Below, in pieces: positions 1-13,088 of a DNA stretch of 64,000 nt. Location of the stretch: the NCBI RefSeq assembly GCF_921293095.1, contig NC_060247.1, positions 52,983,111-53,047,110 of the forward strand, written 5' to 3'. The translations under genes were made by a program, and so were the position numbers. The first letter of the stretch is position 1. Each line of letters opens with the position of its first letter. The notes below the pieces were generated by a model, which was given only the letters and a program-made list of their open reading frames with translations, was not told where the DNA came from and did not search any database. The stretch is from Ischnura elegans (Eukaryota > Arthropoda > Insecta > Odonata > Coenagrionidae).

Positions 1-1822
1 TAAGGGGAGTCGTGGGTTGAGAGAGCTACGAAAAAGACGTGTTTTATAAGATCAGCAGAATAAAGAAAAAAAAGAGGACACAAAGAAATAGGAGGCACCC
101 ACAAGAGAGAGAACCGATAGAAGGAAGGACACGTGAATAAAAAAAAAGGTGGAGAAAGATCGAGAGAGGGATCGTGGAGGAAGATATCCGGCAGAGAGTG
201 GAGTACTGTACCATCCGGCAGTATTTGAAAGGAGACGCGAGCAGTGAACCCGATAAGTAGACTTGAATGGTTATTATAAATACACAAGGGGAAGAGTTAA
301 AAGCCCATTGGAATAAAAATGGAAGTTATGCAATCTGTTTGTTATAATGATCGATTGTAAATTGGGCCCAATTAGTCTTACTTCATGATATTCTGAATAT
401 AAAAGTGTAAATGTGATATTTTGTGCATGTTATTTCACAATTAAGTGTGTTTCTATACCCTAAGGTAACACGAAACCAAATAAATATGAGGTGAATAGTG
501 TTAAATTAATTGGTAGTGTTACAAGTTTGATGCATGAGATTTTTCACACCATGAAATAATGGTTTGTGATAGCATAGCTATTCAAAGTAGCAGTGCAAAT
601 CAATATTCGGTCTGTTATTTCATCAGAATTGAGACCCATGTAGAGTGAGTAGTTATCCATTTCATACTCGTAATAAAACACACAATTTTCCACTTAGGTT
701 GGGAACCGCTCATACATGTGAGGGTAATTCTTCCACTAAATCAATCACATATCTGTTAAAATTATACTCTTGAGAGGTTAAATATTATGCCTACGAATGT
801 CCTGTCAGATATATTACCAGTCAGTTTTTTAGGGTTTTTGGGTGTTGGTTTCAGATAGGACATAGCAGCAACACCTCCAGATCTTAGTACCCTAGGGGAA
901 CTAGCCAGGTCCTCCGTGTTACTTGGTTGATTAACAAGGGAAAATTGACAGCTGAGGTATATCTCCCCATGAAGGAGTTTTGGATATAGAGGTATTGCAG
1001 AAGAATAGGAGAGAAACCTGGCATCAGCATTCACCTTCTAGTGATTGAGATTTTGCTGAGGTGTTAATCACCACAACATTCAGAAGAAAAAGGAAAAATA
1101 AAATATATAAAGAAATTTAAAATTATTTTATTGAATATACATAATTTTTAAATCTAATCCCCAAGCATTTCGTTTTATTATCATCACCTCCTCTTTGGTT
1201 AATTTTAAGAATCTTGGAAGGCAATCTTCTTCTTCCGGATTACCCTCTAAATTCTAACTAGAGCCAATATGCCCTCACCCCTCCTCAAAATTTCCAAACC
1301 CTCAACGGGATATTCCACTCCCTCCTCTAACTCTGCCAGCCTTAAATATCTCACTTAAAACATCAATAACCTTAACGAGACTGCAGTAGAATAATCTGTG
1401 ATGGCATTCATACTTCCTGTAAAAGAAATAATAATATTAGGTAATATGACCAAAAACAAAGTTACATAAATCACTCCCTGAAAAAAGAACATACCATAGT
1501 TAAAAACCTAGTATCGATCAGAGCTTCAAAAACCAGAAATATGTACCATGATTAGTCTGTGAGAAATGTCATCAGTCACAATGAATTTACAATTAGTAGC
1601 AGTTTTTTCAAATACAATTTGATGTATTTGGTCAGCGTTGCTACCACATAATCCTCATTGCTTCAATTCTATACTTATTAGGATCTTTATAAACCCCCTA
1701 TTATCAGGATCAATAACTCCAGTATCCAATTTGATCCCGTATTTCACCAACAATCCCAAAACGAGACTAAGTCTTCCATAAAAAACCTTCAGAATCCCAA
1801 TAGAGAATCTGGTCCTTACCAG
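1..1822. other. Gene-free stretch
   Basis: A/G-rich simple sequence occupies about the first 240 bases. The rest is AT-rich. A 90-codon minus-strand frame at 1034..762 has no recognised domain and is not called. No exon, RNA gene or clear repeat end was seen. Confidence 0.5.
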
Positions 1823-1950
1823 CAGTGTTGGTTAGTAATAAAGTCAAAGTAATCGCATTACCTGCAATGATAACTTTTGCAGTAATTTGTACTTGTAACG
1901 ATTACTTTTTACAAAATGTAATTTTTATTTGTAATTTACTCCCAATGGTG
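1823..1950. mobile_element. Possible hAT-type MITE
   Basis: Begins CAGTGTTGGTTAGTAAT and ends in a sequence whose complement reads CACCATTGGGAGTAAATT, so the two ends are imperfect inverted repeats. The inside is rich in GTAAT/ATTAC units, as in common hAT-derived MITEs starting CAGTGTTGG(G)nAGTAA. I see no clear 8-bp target duplication, so the right border is approximate. Confidence 0.4.
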
Positions 1951-3730
1951 AAAAAGAAAATGTAATTTTCGTTGTAATCATTATTAACTCTCTATCAAGG
2001 ATTACTTCACTAGCTCCAATGTAAACTAATAAATAAACAGTATACACGCTTGAATAGGGAAACATACAAGGTCGCATATGGCCACCATGCCGCTCTCCTG
2101 AGTGTAGACACAATGAACGCTACATTGTTGTTTCGCCACGCAAGGTGTGGGGTGGCCTTTTCTGTTTAGTGCTCAAGTTTGAAACGATACTCCGGTGTTG
2201 CAACTTTCTAGTTTGGTGCGATCAATTTTGGTTCGATTTGGTGTGATGTGTGTGGTGCATGTTGCCGCAGTCAAGGAGTAAATGAAGGTCTGTGTATCCA
2301 TTTAGTTCTGTGTATTTTACTAGTGGATTGGGATGGATGATGGTCATATTCCATTCACTTTGAAGGGTTTCCATTTTCCTATATGAAGAGATATTTCAAG
2401 CTTGAAAGTGAACAGACAGATCAAAATATGTCCGTCAAGGACAAACTGTCTGGGAAAGAAGCACTTGAAGTCACCATGAAGGACAACATCCAATTTGAGG
2501 AAGTATACACTTAGCGGTGAGTAGCCTACATTATTTCATTCAAATTAATGTGCTTGGAAAAGAGAAGATGATAAAGGGCTTGATCATGTGGGATGTACAG
2601 AGCTATTAGTGCAGATGAGGAATGGCAGGATGCTGGAGAAAATATTTACAGTAAATCTCTGCTTTGGGTGCCTTTTGCTGATATTTGTTTTCACCTACAA
2701 ACAGGCAAATAGCCAGGGGCTTGCCGTAATTTATCTAAAATTGATGTATTCCTACACAGGGAAAAGTGCACTAAGATCCACACAAAAATTCATAAACTTA
2801 ACAAGTAACGAGAGATATTCCATGGGACTGTGTGAAAATCATGGTCACTCGCACTCTGAAAAGAAGAGCTGTAAAATGTGTAAATGTTAGCATAAAGAGA
2901 ACCAACATTTACACAGTAGAATAAAAACATTTTGAGTCCTGCAATTCAACTACATTGCAAAGTTGTACACATATTTACAATTATGATAGTGAACTACAGT
3001 CCACATACTTCGATAAGATCATGAAAGAACAGCAGCCACCAATAATAACAACATTCCACCATAACCTATCGAAATCAGATACTCTATTGTGGGTGATTTA
3101 AATGCTTAAGTAATGTCATTTGCGAAATTTTGTAGTGATACAATGCAAACTTCACTCATTCAGCTTGCAACGACTTTTTGAGTCTGAAATGGATAGACAG
3201 CTAGTTCCTGCAATAAAGGTCTTTACTAAATGCTAGATCGAAACCATAACGTAAAATCTCTCATCACGAGCACCTAAATGTTTAGCATTCTCATTCAAGT
3301 TAACAGCAAGTATGCAGACCCCTCCCACCACACACCTAAAGACGATTTGTGGGGTAGTACGTAGCTATAGATGAATTCAAACTTGATTTTCTATTTATAG
3401 TGAACGATAATCAACCAACGCCTTTTATTGAAACACTTCACTGAATGATTAAACACGAAAGATGGTTTGGATAGGACAGCGTAGAGTTCACCCCAGATGT
3501 AATATAAAAAGGCGAGAAGGGGCCAGTTCCCATCTATTGGAAGACTCCAAACTGTCGGTGTGTGCAATTTCTAATGTGTGTTATAAAAAAGATATATGTC
3601 AAGGGTAAATAAGTTACTGTAGTAATACTATAAACGCTCTTGATTGATTAAGTTCTAGGTATGGTGAACCTTTTGTAATATGTACTTAATAAGAAAATAA
3701 AATAATAAGAATAGCATAAATTACACCTTA
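1951..3730. other. Gene-free stretch
   Basis: AT-rich sequence without a recognisable gene. The longest plus frame (2588..2890, 100 codons) has no known motif and no codon signal I can defend. Confidence 0.5.
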
Positions 3731-3802
3731 CACGAGGGTGCCTGAAGACTACACCCATGACCCTTCTATCAGCAGCCAAGCGCTCTACCCTTGAGTTATC
3801 AC
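3731..3802 (-). repeat. tRNA-like remnant, possible SINE head
   Basis: On the minus strand an A-box-like TAACTCAAGGGTAGAGCG (3798..3781) is followed by TTGGCTGCTGATAGAAGG in the anticodon-arm position and GGGTCATGGGTGTAG where a B box would lie. The B box is decayed and no acceptor stem pairs, so this is a tRNA-derived pseudogene or SINE head and not a working tRNA. Confidence 0.4.
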
Positions 3803-4803
3803 ATTTAAATACATATGTTAATCCTCTTGATTTCGTAACTACATATATAAATCAGCTTATGTGGTCACATGGGAGTTTGAATATACTCGGCGATTACATG
3901 GCATTCCTGAAATAGACCCGCCGAAGCATGTGGTATTGTAAATACCATCCGAATCACATCCAAATGGAATTCGATGGGGGACGACTATTTCAGGTCCACT
4001 AACAAAATTATTTCTTTAAAATTTGTAATTACTAAGAGCTGCATAAGTAAATAAGTAAAAAAGGTAGTATGTTCATCCTTACCCAATCCTGATGACTGCA
4101 TATTTCCTTCTACATTCCCAATTCACTTCGCCAGACATATCCACTGTGTGTAGAATCAACAAACCCTATGTTGCACACAAATAACTTTACTATCACATAT
4201 ATTAAAATTATTTATGTGAAATCTACAAGGTTATTTTGATTTAACATTAACCGATTTCACGAATTCACGCCTCAAACTACCCATTTCTATAATCACAGTA
4301 AATCCACAATAGATCAGAGGGACTGCACCGATAACAACAAGGGATTAATTGCCACAGAATTTGATTAAAATCCCGTTTTCGACATATAGCGTGCATAGTT
4401 CTAAACTTAATTGGTCCTTACTTAAACACGAAAAAGTACGAGTTCGCAATGGCTAACAGAGGTGGTCAATGTATTACCGCACGATCCGTATTAATTAAGA
4501 AGAGGAAAGGCATTACATGAACACGTGTCTTTAACCTTGAATTACGATTGTTACTGTAAGTCTACACCTCTACACACTTTATAATGCACATTTGGGTACA
4601 GCACGCACAATAACACACAAGACCAACAGGCATCAACACACATCAAAACCACATGTGGCTACATGTTTCTCGAATTTTTCTACTGCGTCACTAACGACAA
4701 TCTTTGGTCACTTAACGAACTAACGAGCTGACGACAAAAAAAATTGTGAAGCGATACCCGAGAATCACATTCGTTGACCGCCGTTATTCAAATAGATTTA
4801 CAC
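3803..4803. other. Gene-free stretch before the hAT element
   Basis: AT-rich. The only structure noticed is a short inverted pair, CCTGAAATAG at 3905-3914 and CTATTTCAGG at 3986-3995, about 70 bases apart, of unknown meaning. Confidence 0.45.
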
Positions 4804-7178
4804 ATTAAGGACAGTGGCGGCTCGTGAGTCAAATGCTAGGGGGGGCGCACTCCACCGGGGGGTCATAATTTTTTAATATTTCGTGTATTTTATTAAGTTT
4901 TTACGGCAATATAGGAATTAAATTCTGTGATGCCATACGTTCCGTTTTTTTTCAACAAAAATACCTAGTTTTCCTAATAAAGCTTGATTAATAAATACTA
5001 AATGCAGTAGACTCTCGGTCATACGGATCGGCTTAGTCCGGACTCTCGATGATACTGATCAATGATCTTGAAGAATAAAAATATATTTGCTGCGATATTT
5101 TGCAAATACAAACGAAAATACGTAATTTTAGGTTTTAGCGTCTACATTCTTCGTGCGGATATGCCCGCAATACACTTCTGTTGTTCGTTTTGCAATAATA
5201 ATGCGTTATTTGTCAAATCTATACAACATTTGCAATGATTTAGGTAGCAATGACACTTGTAACACCTGAGGAGGGAGGAGAGTGTCACTGACTTCCACTA
5301 GGCAACAAACACTACTAGAATTCCCGCGCTTTGCTTTGCAGATGTAAACTTTGATGGCGGTGTTCGCGATACTTCTTGAATACAGTATGATTTAAAATCA
5401 ACAATTAAACATTTCTCACACATTTTTAACAAAATAGGAAATACTCACAGGCCTTTAGTTGTATTGCAAAAGTCCATCCTTCTTTCATTTTGTCCAGCAA
5501 AGTGATCAATTACACGTTCGTTGAAATCAGCGCTGGACAACAATTTCTTTCTGATTGAACACATGGCAAGGGCACTAGTCTATAAATAAACAAGGGACGA
5601 CACAAAATAGGCCGACGAAAAATACGACCAAAAAGAACAAGGTGCCTGGACACAGAATTGGGACAATTTTTCCCTTTATTTCCCTTAAAAAAACGAGCAC
5701 TGTTGATTAATTCAAAATTGTCTTCTTGAATGTACACACAGCACTAAGAAACTTCTTAATCGCCAATTACGCACAATTAACTCCTCGAAAATGATATCTG
5801 AACTCATTTCACTCCGTTCTTTCCGAGAGTCTTGCCGTTACTATAAGGACGACTCAAGGGAGATAGAAGTCGTGGTCCACTAATGCTGATTCAGCTGAGG
5901 GACGAATTTAAGGTCAGCAAAGGCATTCACGCAAACAAAGGACGTCACGGACCATCTCCTTGAGTCTAAGATTCATATGTGGTAAACACACGAGACGCCA
6001 ACGGGTCGCATTTGGAATAACCGTGTCTTCGAAATCATTGCCATGATATAACAGAAAATAAGTTCTAGATCGTAAAAGAAGACGACTCGACTGAGCCACA
6101 GATGGGAGCTGTAAGGATTTCCTCACTGATATGAACTCTTCGAGGCCACTTAAATCAGACCCAAGTGGGCATTTTCCGTCAGATAGCTACCGCTCTGCCA
6201 CTGAGGAATTAGGTGAACATGAACTAATACAACAAGGACGGCTAGAAAAATGATGAACCTACACACAAAAGGTGCATTGTACGCGGCACTTCATGACATT
6301 AATTGAATGACTCTATTTAAAGTCACGCTTAACGATTTAAATCATATTTAATCCTTCACCCTTTCACGCACGCAACTATTTCTTAAATTATAAATCAGTG
6401 GGGAATGTTAACTGATTTTTCCTAATACTGCAGGTCTTTTGATAAATTTATCTGAAAAATAGGTACCGTATTTCTAATCATCGGGAAGATATGAATACAT
6501 TGTTAAGGCCTAAATATTATAATATTAGTTTCCCCAAGGTTCTTGAAATTCGTAATCATAACAGAACTGTGTCAAATACTCGAGAATAGTTTTCCTTCGT
6601 CAATACGGCCTTTAACTGGTTGGATTTTATGTGTTCCGGAATTCAAACACCAAAAAACGCAAGCATAATGGGATAATTTATTTACTGTAGCAATACCTAC
6701 CAGTAATTAAAAATTAAAATCGTATAACTACACCCAGTACAGTGACCATTCTGATTCCGTACGTCCCTTTTCTGTGGCAGCACCAAGTAGACGCCAGATT
6801 GTACGCCCGCCGGCCTGCGCAGCGATGTCAACTCACACGTCGCTCTGCGCATTTTCGGACGACGTCCCAAGAGTTCCATAAGACACAACGTTAGACGCGT
6901 CATAGCACCAGCGGCCCCCACCACTACCACTCTCCATATAACTGCATGGGGATGGATTGGGACGTTCTGGCCAGCGCCCCACGGCTACAAATACGAACTT
7001 CTCGCGCTATTTCTTTTCGTGTTTTTCCAACACTTTCGATGTATGGGACTGAAAAAACGCTTTGATTAATCAGATGTATAATTATAAATTAATGGATATT
7101 TATTTTTTTTACTTTTTCAAATATTTGGGAGGGGCGGCGTCCGAGAGTCCTTATGGGCAAACCGCCACTGATTAAGGA
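4804..7178. mobile_element. hAT-superfamily DNA transposon, non-autonomous or decayed, with target duplication
   Basis: The element proper is 4812..7170 (2359 bp). It starts CAGTGGCGG and ends CCGCCACTG, a perfect 9-bp terminal inverted repeat, with looser G-rich similarity just inside both ends. It is flanked by a perfect 8-bp direct repeat ATTAAGGA (4804-4811 and 7171-7178), the target-site length and terminal sequence of hAT elements. Internal frames (minus 5737..5510, 6126..5914, 6930..6697) are short and I recognise no hAT transposase, BED finger or C-terminal dimerisation motif. It is therefore either a large deletion derivative or too decayed to read. A tRNA-like segment sits inside it at about 6142..6212. 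The intact duplication suggests a fairly recent insertion. Confidence 0.85.
6142..6212 (-). repeat. tRNA-like segment inside the hAT element
   Basis: Minus-strand CTCAGTGGCAGAGCGGTAGC (A-box-like, about 6205..6186) is followed by a 36-base spacer and a weak GGTCTGATTTAAG. This resembles a decayed tRNA-derived head. No acceptor stem was found; it may be a nested SINE or chance. Confidence 0.25.
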
Positions 7179-8280
7179 TGGTTGATAGGTTCTCGTTTTA
7201 CGTGATGAATACTTAAATATCCGCTGATAAAAGAATATCCATTAAATTAAACTATTAAGGCGTCAAAGTATAACACTTTATAATAATATTATTCTTAAAT
7301 ATTTTATTATATCTTAAATATTTTGTCTTAAATATTCTTATATTTAAAATAAAACCCCCTAACACTAGTTCACTGTGTTTTTCTTTTAAAAAATGAAAAT
7401 TAAAATAAAGTGTCACGTTGTCCGCCATATGATTTATTTTTGCTTAATATTTACCGTAAATGTCCTTGGAGGATCAGCTGTACCACCGTCCATTTCCAAG
7501 TGAACCACTACCATGGCAAAGAAGAAGTTGCTGTTGATATCCCAGGGAACATTTTGTTCAGGGATGTAATTCCAATGCCATAGGCTTCTATACTTTATTA
7601 CTTGTCCTGACACATTTGAGGCCTTCCGCCATGGGCCTTCCCATTTATATCATTAATCCACATGCAGGTTAATTTCGTAAATATCGAACAGTAGATGTAA
7701 ATACCCAAGTACTACCGATAAACTTATTGCATATACTCAGGGCAACCCAAGAATAGTTTAATAGGAGGCTCGGAATAATGCACTCCCAGAAAGGGCTTCT
7801 TTTATTCTACCCTTCACCACCACAGACAGTGCTGAAAAAAATGTAGGATACAATTCTGAACCCTCTGAATGTGAGAACCATACTCAAACTACCTCCTTGC
7901 TTCTTCCCGTGGTTGAATCTGTTATTCAGTGGTTTGCTCATCTGTTGTGACATTTAAAAGTTAGTATAAGGTACAACTGCAATAAATATAACTCTTTTAT
8001 TGTCAACTTTAGCAAGTGGAATTATCTACAGTTATTTAACATGGAATTCCTACTCCACCTCATTCTTTTCCAGCTGCCATTCCAAGTATGTACTGGTTTC
8101 ATTGAGAAAAAGGAGAATGATCACTTGATCTAGGTTAACAGAAAGGAACATTCTCGACTTGATTGGGGCCACTCATACCTTGAAGTACCCCACATCTTAT
8201 AATGTATTTTTTAATCTTCAAGTAAGGCAATCAAAGTCAGTTTCCAATTGTTAAACAAATACACGAATATATGTCATATA
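7179..8280. other. Gene-free stretch
   Basis: Very AT-rich next to the hAT element (7250-7345), then ordinary AT-rich DNA. No exon or repeat boundary recognised. Confidence 0.45.
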
Positions 8281-8565
8281 ACTACAGGCAGTATCTTGGC
8301 AAGGGGAGAGTGCAGGGGGTCTGGACCCCCTCCTCCCCCCCAAAAAAAAATAAAAACACAAATACTTTGCTTCATAAAAGAAAACAAAATATTGATAAAT
8401 CGTGAAATTACAAAATATTTCTTTAAAAAAATGTTTTTTCGATTCTGAAAAGTGTTCAAATTAGTTTAACACCCTCTACTTGGTACTCTGCTTTTCAAAA
8501 GTTCTCTCTCCTGGTTTTGGACAACCCTCCCCAACAAATTTCCTGGCTACCCCACTGACTACAAC
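8281..8565. mobile_element. Short hAT-type MITE
   Basis: The element is 8289..8557 (269 bp). Its left end reads CAGTATCTTGGCAAGGGG and its right end, complemented, CAGTGGGGTAGCCAGGAAAT, both variants of the CAGTGGCGTAGCCA hAT terminus. A GC-rich GGGGGTCTGGACCCCCTCC block inside the left end is typical of these MITEs. Flanking octamers ACTACAGG and ACTACAAC match at 6 of 8 positions, consistent with an aged 8-bp target duplication. No coding capacity. Confidence 0.7.
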
Positions 8566-9208
8566 GCCAAATAAATACCAAAATAGGGGTAATCAAATCT
8601 GTAAAAATCAAAAAGAGTAAGTTTAGGCACTGGGTAAAATTCAGAACGGCCACCACCTCCTGTGAATGAACCTGTGAACATGCATATTCACAAGTAGTGA
8701 ATGGGAAAAAGTGACGATACTAACAGCTACAAAGTCTGGTTAATTTTGTATTATCTAGTTCACCAGAATGGCTGTTCACAGCCACATAAATAACACTGAT
8801 CAGTCTGAAGATGTATGTACGAAGCCATCTTAAGTTGTATCAGTTAAAATTACAGACCAGAAGCCTCTGTAAAATAAGACTATGAAGGGAAATGGTAATA
8901 ATGCCACATTTCAGAGGTAGGTACTCATCATCCATTTTTCATAGGTAATCATCCCTTTTTATTAATTCGTTCTCATGTCATGTAAAGCAGACATAGCAAC
9001 CCTAAGTAGGAATCAGACAAAATATTGTCGGTTCAATGGAATAATGTGAAAAACACTACCAGAAAGGACCTTAGACCCTACCCCTTGGCAACTACAGAAT
9101 TTGGGCTTTAGAGCCAGATAAAGGAGCCAAGCTAATAGGGAAGCAATACCTCTATGTATTCAATGGTGTTCGGCGAGATGTTGTGGAACATATTGCAATG
9201 ATAAACGA

Positions 9209-9400
9209 TGATAAAAAACTTTGTGTAGGTCCACAGTATGTACTTATTATCGTACGACGCGTTTCAGCGAATCACCTTTGCCATCATCACGTACAAATGC
9301 CTGACATGCCTGGCATTTGTAACATGATGATGGCGAAGGTCATTCGCTGAAACACGTCGTACATTAATAAATACTGTGGACATACACAAAGTTTTTCATT
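9209..9400. repeat. Long fold-back repeat, family A
   Basis: Two inverted arms of about 85 nt. The left contains ACTTTGTGTAGGTCCACAGT and GTACGACGCGTTTCAGCGAA; the right contains their complements with a few changes and a 4-nt indel. The centre is itself palindromic (ACAAATGCC and GGCATTTGT). The right copy reads TGATGA, then GCGAA-N5-TTCGC, then TGAAAC, then GTCGTAC. A one-sided relative lies at 52773..52830. No coding sequence. Confidence 0.8.
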
Positions 9401-10218
9401 TTCATTTAAATTTCAATACCTCTATGATCACTATCAAATGAAATTCTTGAAGTATCAGCACCAAGTAAAGACAAACATAAGGCCAAATTCAGAAGAGAAA
9501 ATTAGCAATCTCAATGGACAGGTACTCCTTATAAGAAATATGTAGAAAGGGAATGCCAAGCTAAGGCTCGGTAAGGTACAATGTATGGTAGGTGAGGGTT
9601 AGTGGAGGGATTATTAGTGGAGGTACACTAGATAGACAGACAAAGTTGTCACATAGCATCAAGTGGGAAACTGAAGAGAGGGGCAGAAGGTATATCAGGT
9701 AAGCAATACAATTCTGGTGAGGGAAATAAAGCATACCCACCATCATGGTGACCCAGGTGTACATGTAGACAAGTAACCATAGGGTAGGGTAATAAGCTAG
9801 CCAAAATATTTTTATGAGGAAGATCACAAGTAGGAAACCTTCACTCAGGTGACATGAAACTAATCAATACATGGTGGTAGGGAAATGGAAAGATGGGATC
9901 ATAAAGTATGAATTTTGAGCTGGAAATAATAGTTGAGGAGAAGCAGAGGAATATTTCAGGAATATAATTAACAGTTGCGTAATCACCAACCACCACCACC
10001 AGATATGAGTACCCAAATTGGTACATACATTTGGAAGTCACTTTTTGGACAGGGTAATTGAAAAATAAAATTGAATGGGCAAGACAAAAAGGTCAGCACT
10101 TAAATTCTCAGTCCAAGGGGATCTTTTTCTCGCAGGATTACATGCTAATCCTTTTGTCAATACTTTTCACAATATGAAATTATCATATTTTTCCAGCCTT
10201 TATATCAACTCACCAACC
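9401..10218. other. Gene-free stretch
   Basis: Moderately AT-rich DNA. Two adjoining minus frames at 9827..9561 and 10041..9841 carry no recognised motif. Confidence 0.45.
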
Positions 10219-10560
10219 TGTCTGTTTGTTTGTCTGTTTGTCTGGTACAAATCTTGTAACTCAAATTCCTGTGACTCACTTCCTGTGAAGCAAAAACGCT
10301 GAAATTTTGCACACTTCTTCATTTCCGATGACAATACATGAAAATATAACTTTTTCTCTCCAACCCCCCTTTAACCACCCCCCAGTCAACCTATAGCCCC
10401 CCAAAACATGTTTTTGATCTAAGAAGTTCCAAATGGTCGATTTTCGTGTTTTGCGACCACAGTAAAAGTTATCCACCATAAAATTTCCCATCTTTTCCCT
10501 ACCCATAGGGGTGGCATTTTGAAATATAGGGAGCTTACCATTCACTGAAAATTTAATAAA
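10219..10560. repeat. TGTT/TCTG microsatellite plus possible old repeat
   Basis: A short TGTTTGTTTGTCTG run (10219..10244) is followed by a segment with GCTGAAATTTTGCACACTTC and C-rich blocks, the look of a dispersed element tail. I have no second copy in this window, so its repeat nature is inferred from style alone. Confidence 0.3.
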
Positions 10561-12291
10561 TATAGTGACTTTTTTAATACCTCACTTTTGGTTTTTCGGG
10601 GTCACTGAGTTTTTTTGCTTTGTGTCATATATAAACGTTGCTCATCCCCTGTAATCTAAATATAAAGGCTGGTTTTTAAAAAAAAATTTTTTATAAGAGC
10701 TTATTATTTTTTAAAACGTTCCTCCTCCTATTCCATGTTATTTCATGCATGGCATATTTTGAAGTCATTCTCTAGTGTGGAAATCATTTATTCAAAAACT
10801 TCCCATAGTTAGAGGCCCAGTTCTGAGGAAAGTGTTCACCAATAATTTTCACCATCACCTACATTGCCTTTGAGTAAATTCCTCCATTGAGGAAATATTA
10901 AAAATAATTCCAGATGTTTCATCATCCCATTATCATGTACCAAAAGATTCTCCACACTATATCTTAAACATACATTTTTTAAAGTAATTAGAGGAAATAA
11001 TAACAAAAAATGATAAGAGAAAATCCACTTTCCAGATGAACACTGTCTAGTCTACTAAATGGTAGAGGAATGCATTGAAAGACATGAAATTTTAATAATA
11101 TTAATTTATTTTGAGTGTAAGAGGGGAAAGGTGTTGTGAAGTGGGCGTGGTGAGGGTGCTTTGGTCACAATTTTCAATTATCTAAGATAAAATATGTTAT
11201 GTTTGCCATGTAAGTTCACAACAAGCAACAGCTATAAAGGAGCTGCTATGAAATCTTCAAACATCCCTTTGGAAACACTAGTGGGCTCCTTTCAATCTCA
11301 AGGCTCTATGTAAACTAACACAATTCACTATTTTGATTGCATTTGGGGTTTCACTTTTAAATCCACTCTCAGCCATGTCACAGCACCAAGACACATTTGT
11401 AAATCAAATCAGCCCAGCCTCTTTACAAAGCGGAAAACATGATAAAATAGCCAAACAATGCACCATATGGCTCAGGCTTACTGGCACATGATTTTTTCCC
11501 ATCAATCAGATAAATACTTATTTAAGATCTACATGCATGACTTCAAACAATTCAGGGCATAACTTAAAAAGAGTGCACTTTACATACAACAAATTTTATC
11601 ACAATCACAACAACCATAACCATTCAGATGCTTCCCTGTCATTATCAACGTTGTAAAAATATCAACAAAATAAAAATCAATAAAGAACATAATTTACTGC
11701 TTCAGTATTCAAAGATATTTTCAAAATATAGGCACAGAAAAGTCACCTGCTGATTTATGGAGTAAACATGTAACCATCAAAAGAAAACTGAATTTTCTGA
11801 TAATATCATCAGTTTCTTGATTTGTCAATAAATAAACATTTGAAAGATTCAAAACATAAACAGCAATGTATACATAATGCTTAATGAATAATATTAAAAA
11901 CTTTGTATCTTCACAATCAAACATTCTACATTTTCAACTTGAATTGACCAATATGACCAGAAGAAAAAGGGAAAAATTTCATGGACTAGGTCCACTGATT
12001 ATAATTGGAATTTTGAGGTGCAAAATCTAAAAGGATCTCAGTAAACAATAGAACATACACAATATTTGGGACATTATAAACATGTTACTCAAGATCATGC
12101 ACCTTGAGTTTGCTCTTTTACGAAGATGTAACTGGCCTAGAATTCCAAGAATAACCATCAACATTACAAAGACCACACAGGCACAATCCTTCATAACTGT
12201 ATCCAAATAATTCCCAATATTTTCCTCATATTTTTCTAATACCAGTCTTCCAAAATTATTTAACGAGGAATTTGGCTCTTGATTAGGTGGG
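10561..12291. other. Gene-free stretch downstream of Usp2
   Basis: AT-rich sequence with homopolymer runs. No exon, RNA gene or repeat border recognised. Parts may belong to a longer Usp2 3' UTR if the AATAAA at 11110-11105 is used. Confidence 0.45.
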
Positions 12292-12297
12292 GTTTAT
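12292..12297 (-). terminator. Candidate Usp2 polyadenylation signal
   Basis: First canonical AATAAA I find on the minus strand downstream of the stop codon, about 790 nt after it. No other canonical hexamer was seen between 13088 and 12298. The sequence beyond is not clearly GT-rich, and another AATAAA lies at 11110-11105, so the true 3' end is uncertain. Confidence 0.3.
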
Positions 12298-12425
12298 TCT
12301 CACAGTTCTCAAGCATGACTGATAAAACATTTTCTTTTTGAGTCTTAAGCTACACAGTAGCTAGCACAGAAAAATAATGAATTTCACAGGCATGCTTGGG
12401 TTCCTTGTCAGGCACACAAGATTAA

Positions 12426-12690
12426 CCATTCACACACACACACGCAGGCACACAAAACTTTCTACGTCGCACCATTACGTTGCCTCAGACCCATATTCTT
12501 CCTAATGGCCCAAGGCTGTGGTGGATATCATGACTGGAGCTTCACACATTCACTCACACATTATATTGCTTCCTTAAAGCTTCTTTCCCGGACGCTGAGT
12601 GTCATCACCGGCCAAGTGACAATTTAAGTTTTTAGTATGTATATTATCTCTATACATGTATATAGTAATATATATACACAATATATATAA
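12426..12690. repeat. CA-rich and TA-rich simple sequence in the Usp2 3' region
   Basis: A short (CA)n tract at about 12431..12443 and a TATA/TACA-rich tract at about 12636..12690, both within the presumed 3' UTR or just beyond it. No other function visible. Confidence 0.5.
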
Positions 12691-13088
12691 TTTCAGGCCT
12701 TTGGCCAGACTCCCTACCCCTCTGCGGCTTACTTAAGTATATTTTCCCAGGCATAACCCACCTGCCCAGTTAATGCAAAACTCAGGTATACTTGGTGAAT
12801 CATAGAGGAGGGGAGTTTGGTGACTGGGTTGCCAGAAGAAATAAAGTAAATTGCAGAGTGGACAAAACTTGTGAGTGTTCTGGCATTCCCTATTAGGCCA
12901 ATCTCCATCACTTTCCCTTAGGTTCATCATATCCAGAAGCAAAAAAATCCTTTCCGGAAGATCAGGGAAAGCCAACGAGCCGCAGGTGAGGGTGAAGGAT
13001 GAGAAGGTGCTGCTGGTACAAGGGCCATGGAAGCGGTAGACGAACGAGGTGGGTTACGGGGGGGCCGAGGAGTAGGGCTGGGGGAGGG

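Noticed and set aside
762-1034. 90-codon minus-strand frame with a Ser/Pro-rich middle
   Set aside because: No recognised domain and no repeat copy in the window; could be an old repeat but nothing proves it.
8274-8459. Glycine/proline-rich frames on both strands near 8.3 kb
   Set aside because: They are translations of the G-rich end of the hAT-type MITE.
12729-12975. Two frames of 60 and 80 codons just 3' of the Usp2 stop
   Set aside because: They lie in the presumed 3' UTR in different frames and resemble nothing known; the C-terminal exon already ends with a normal USP2 tail.
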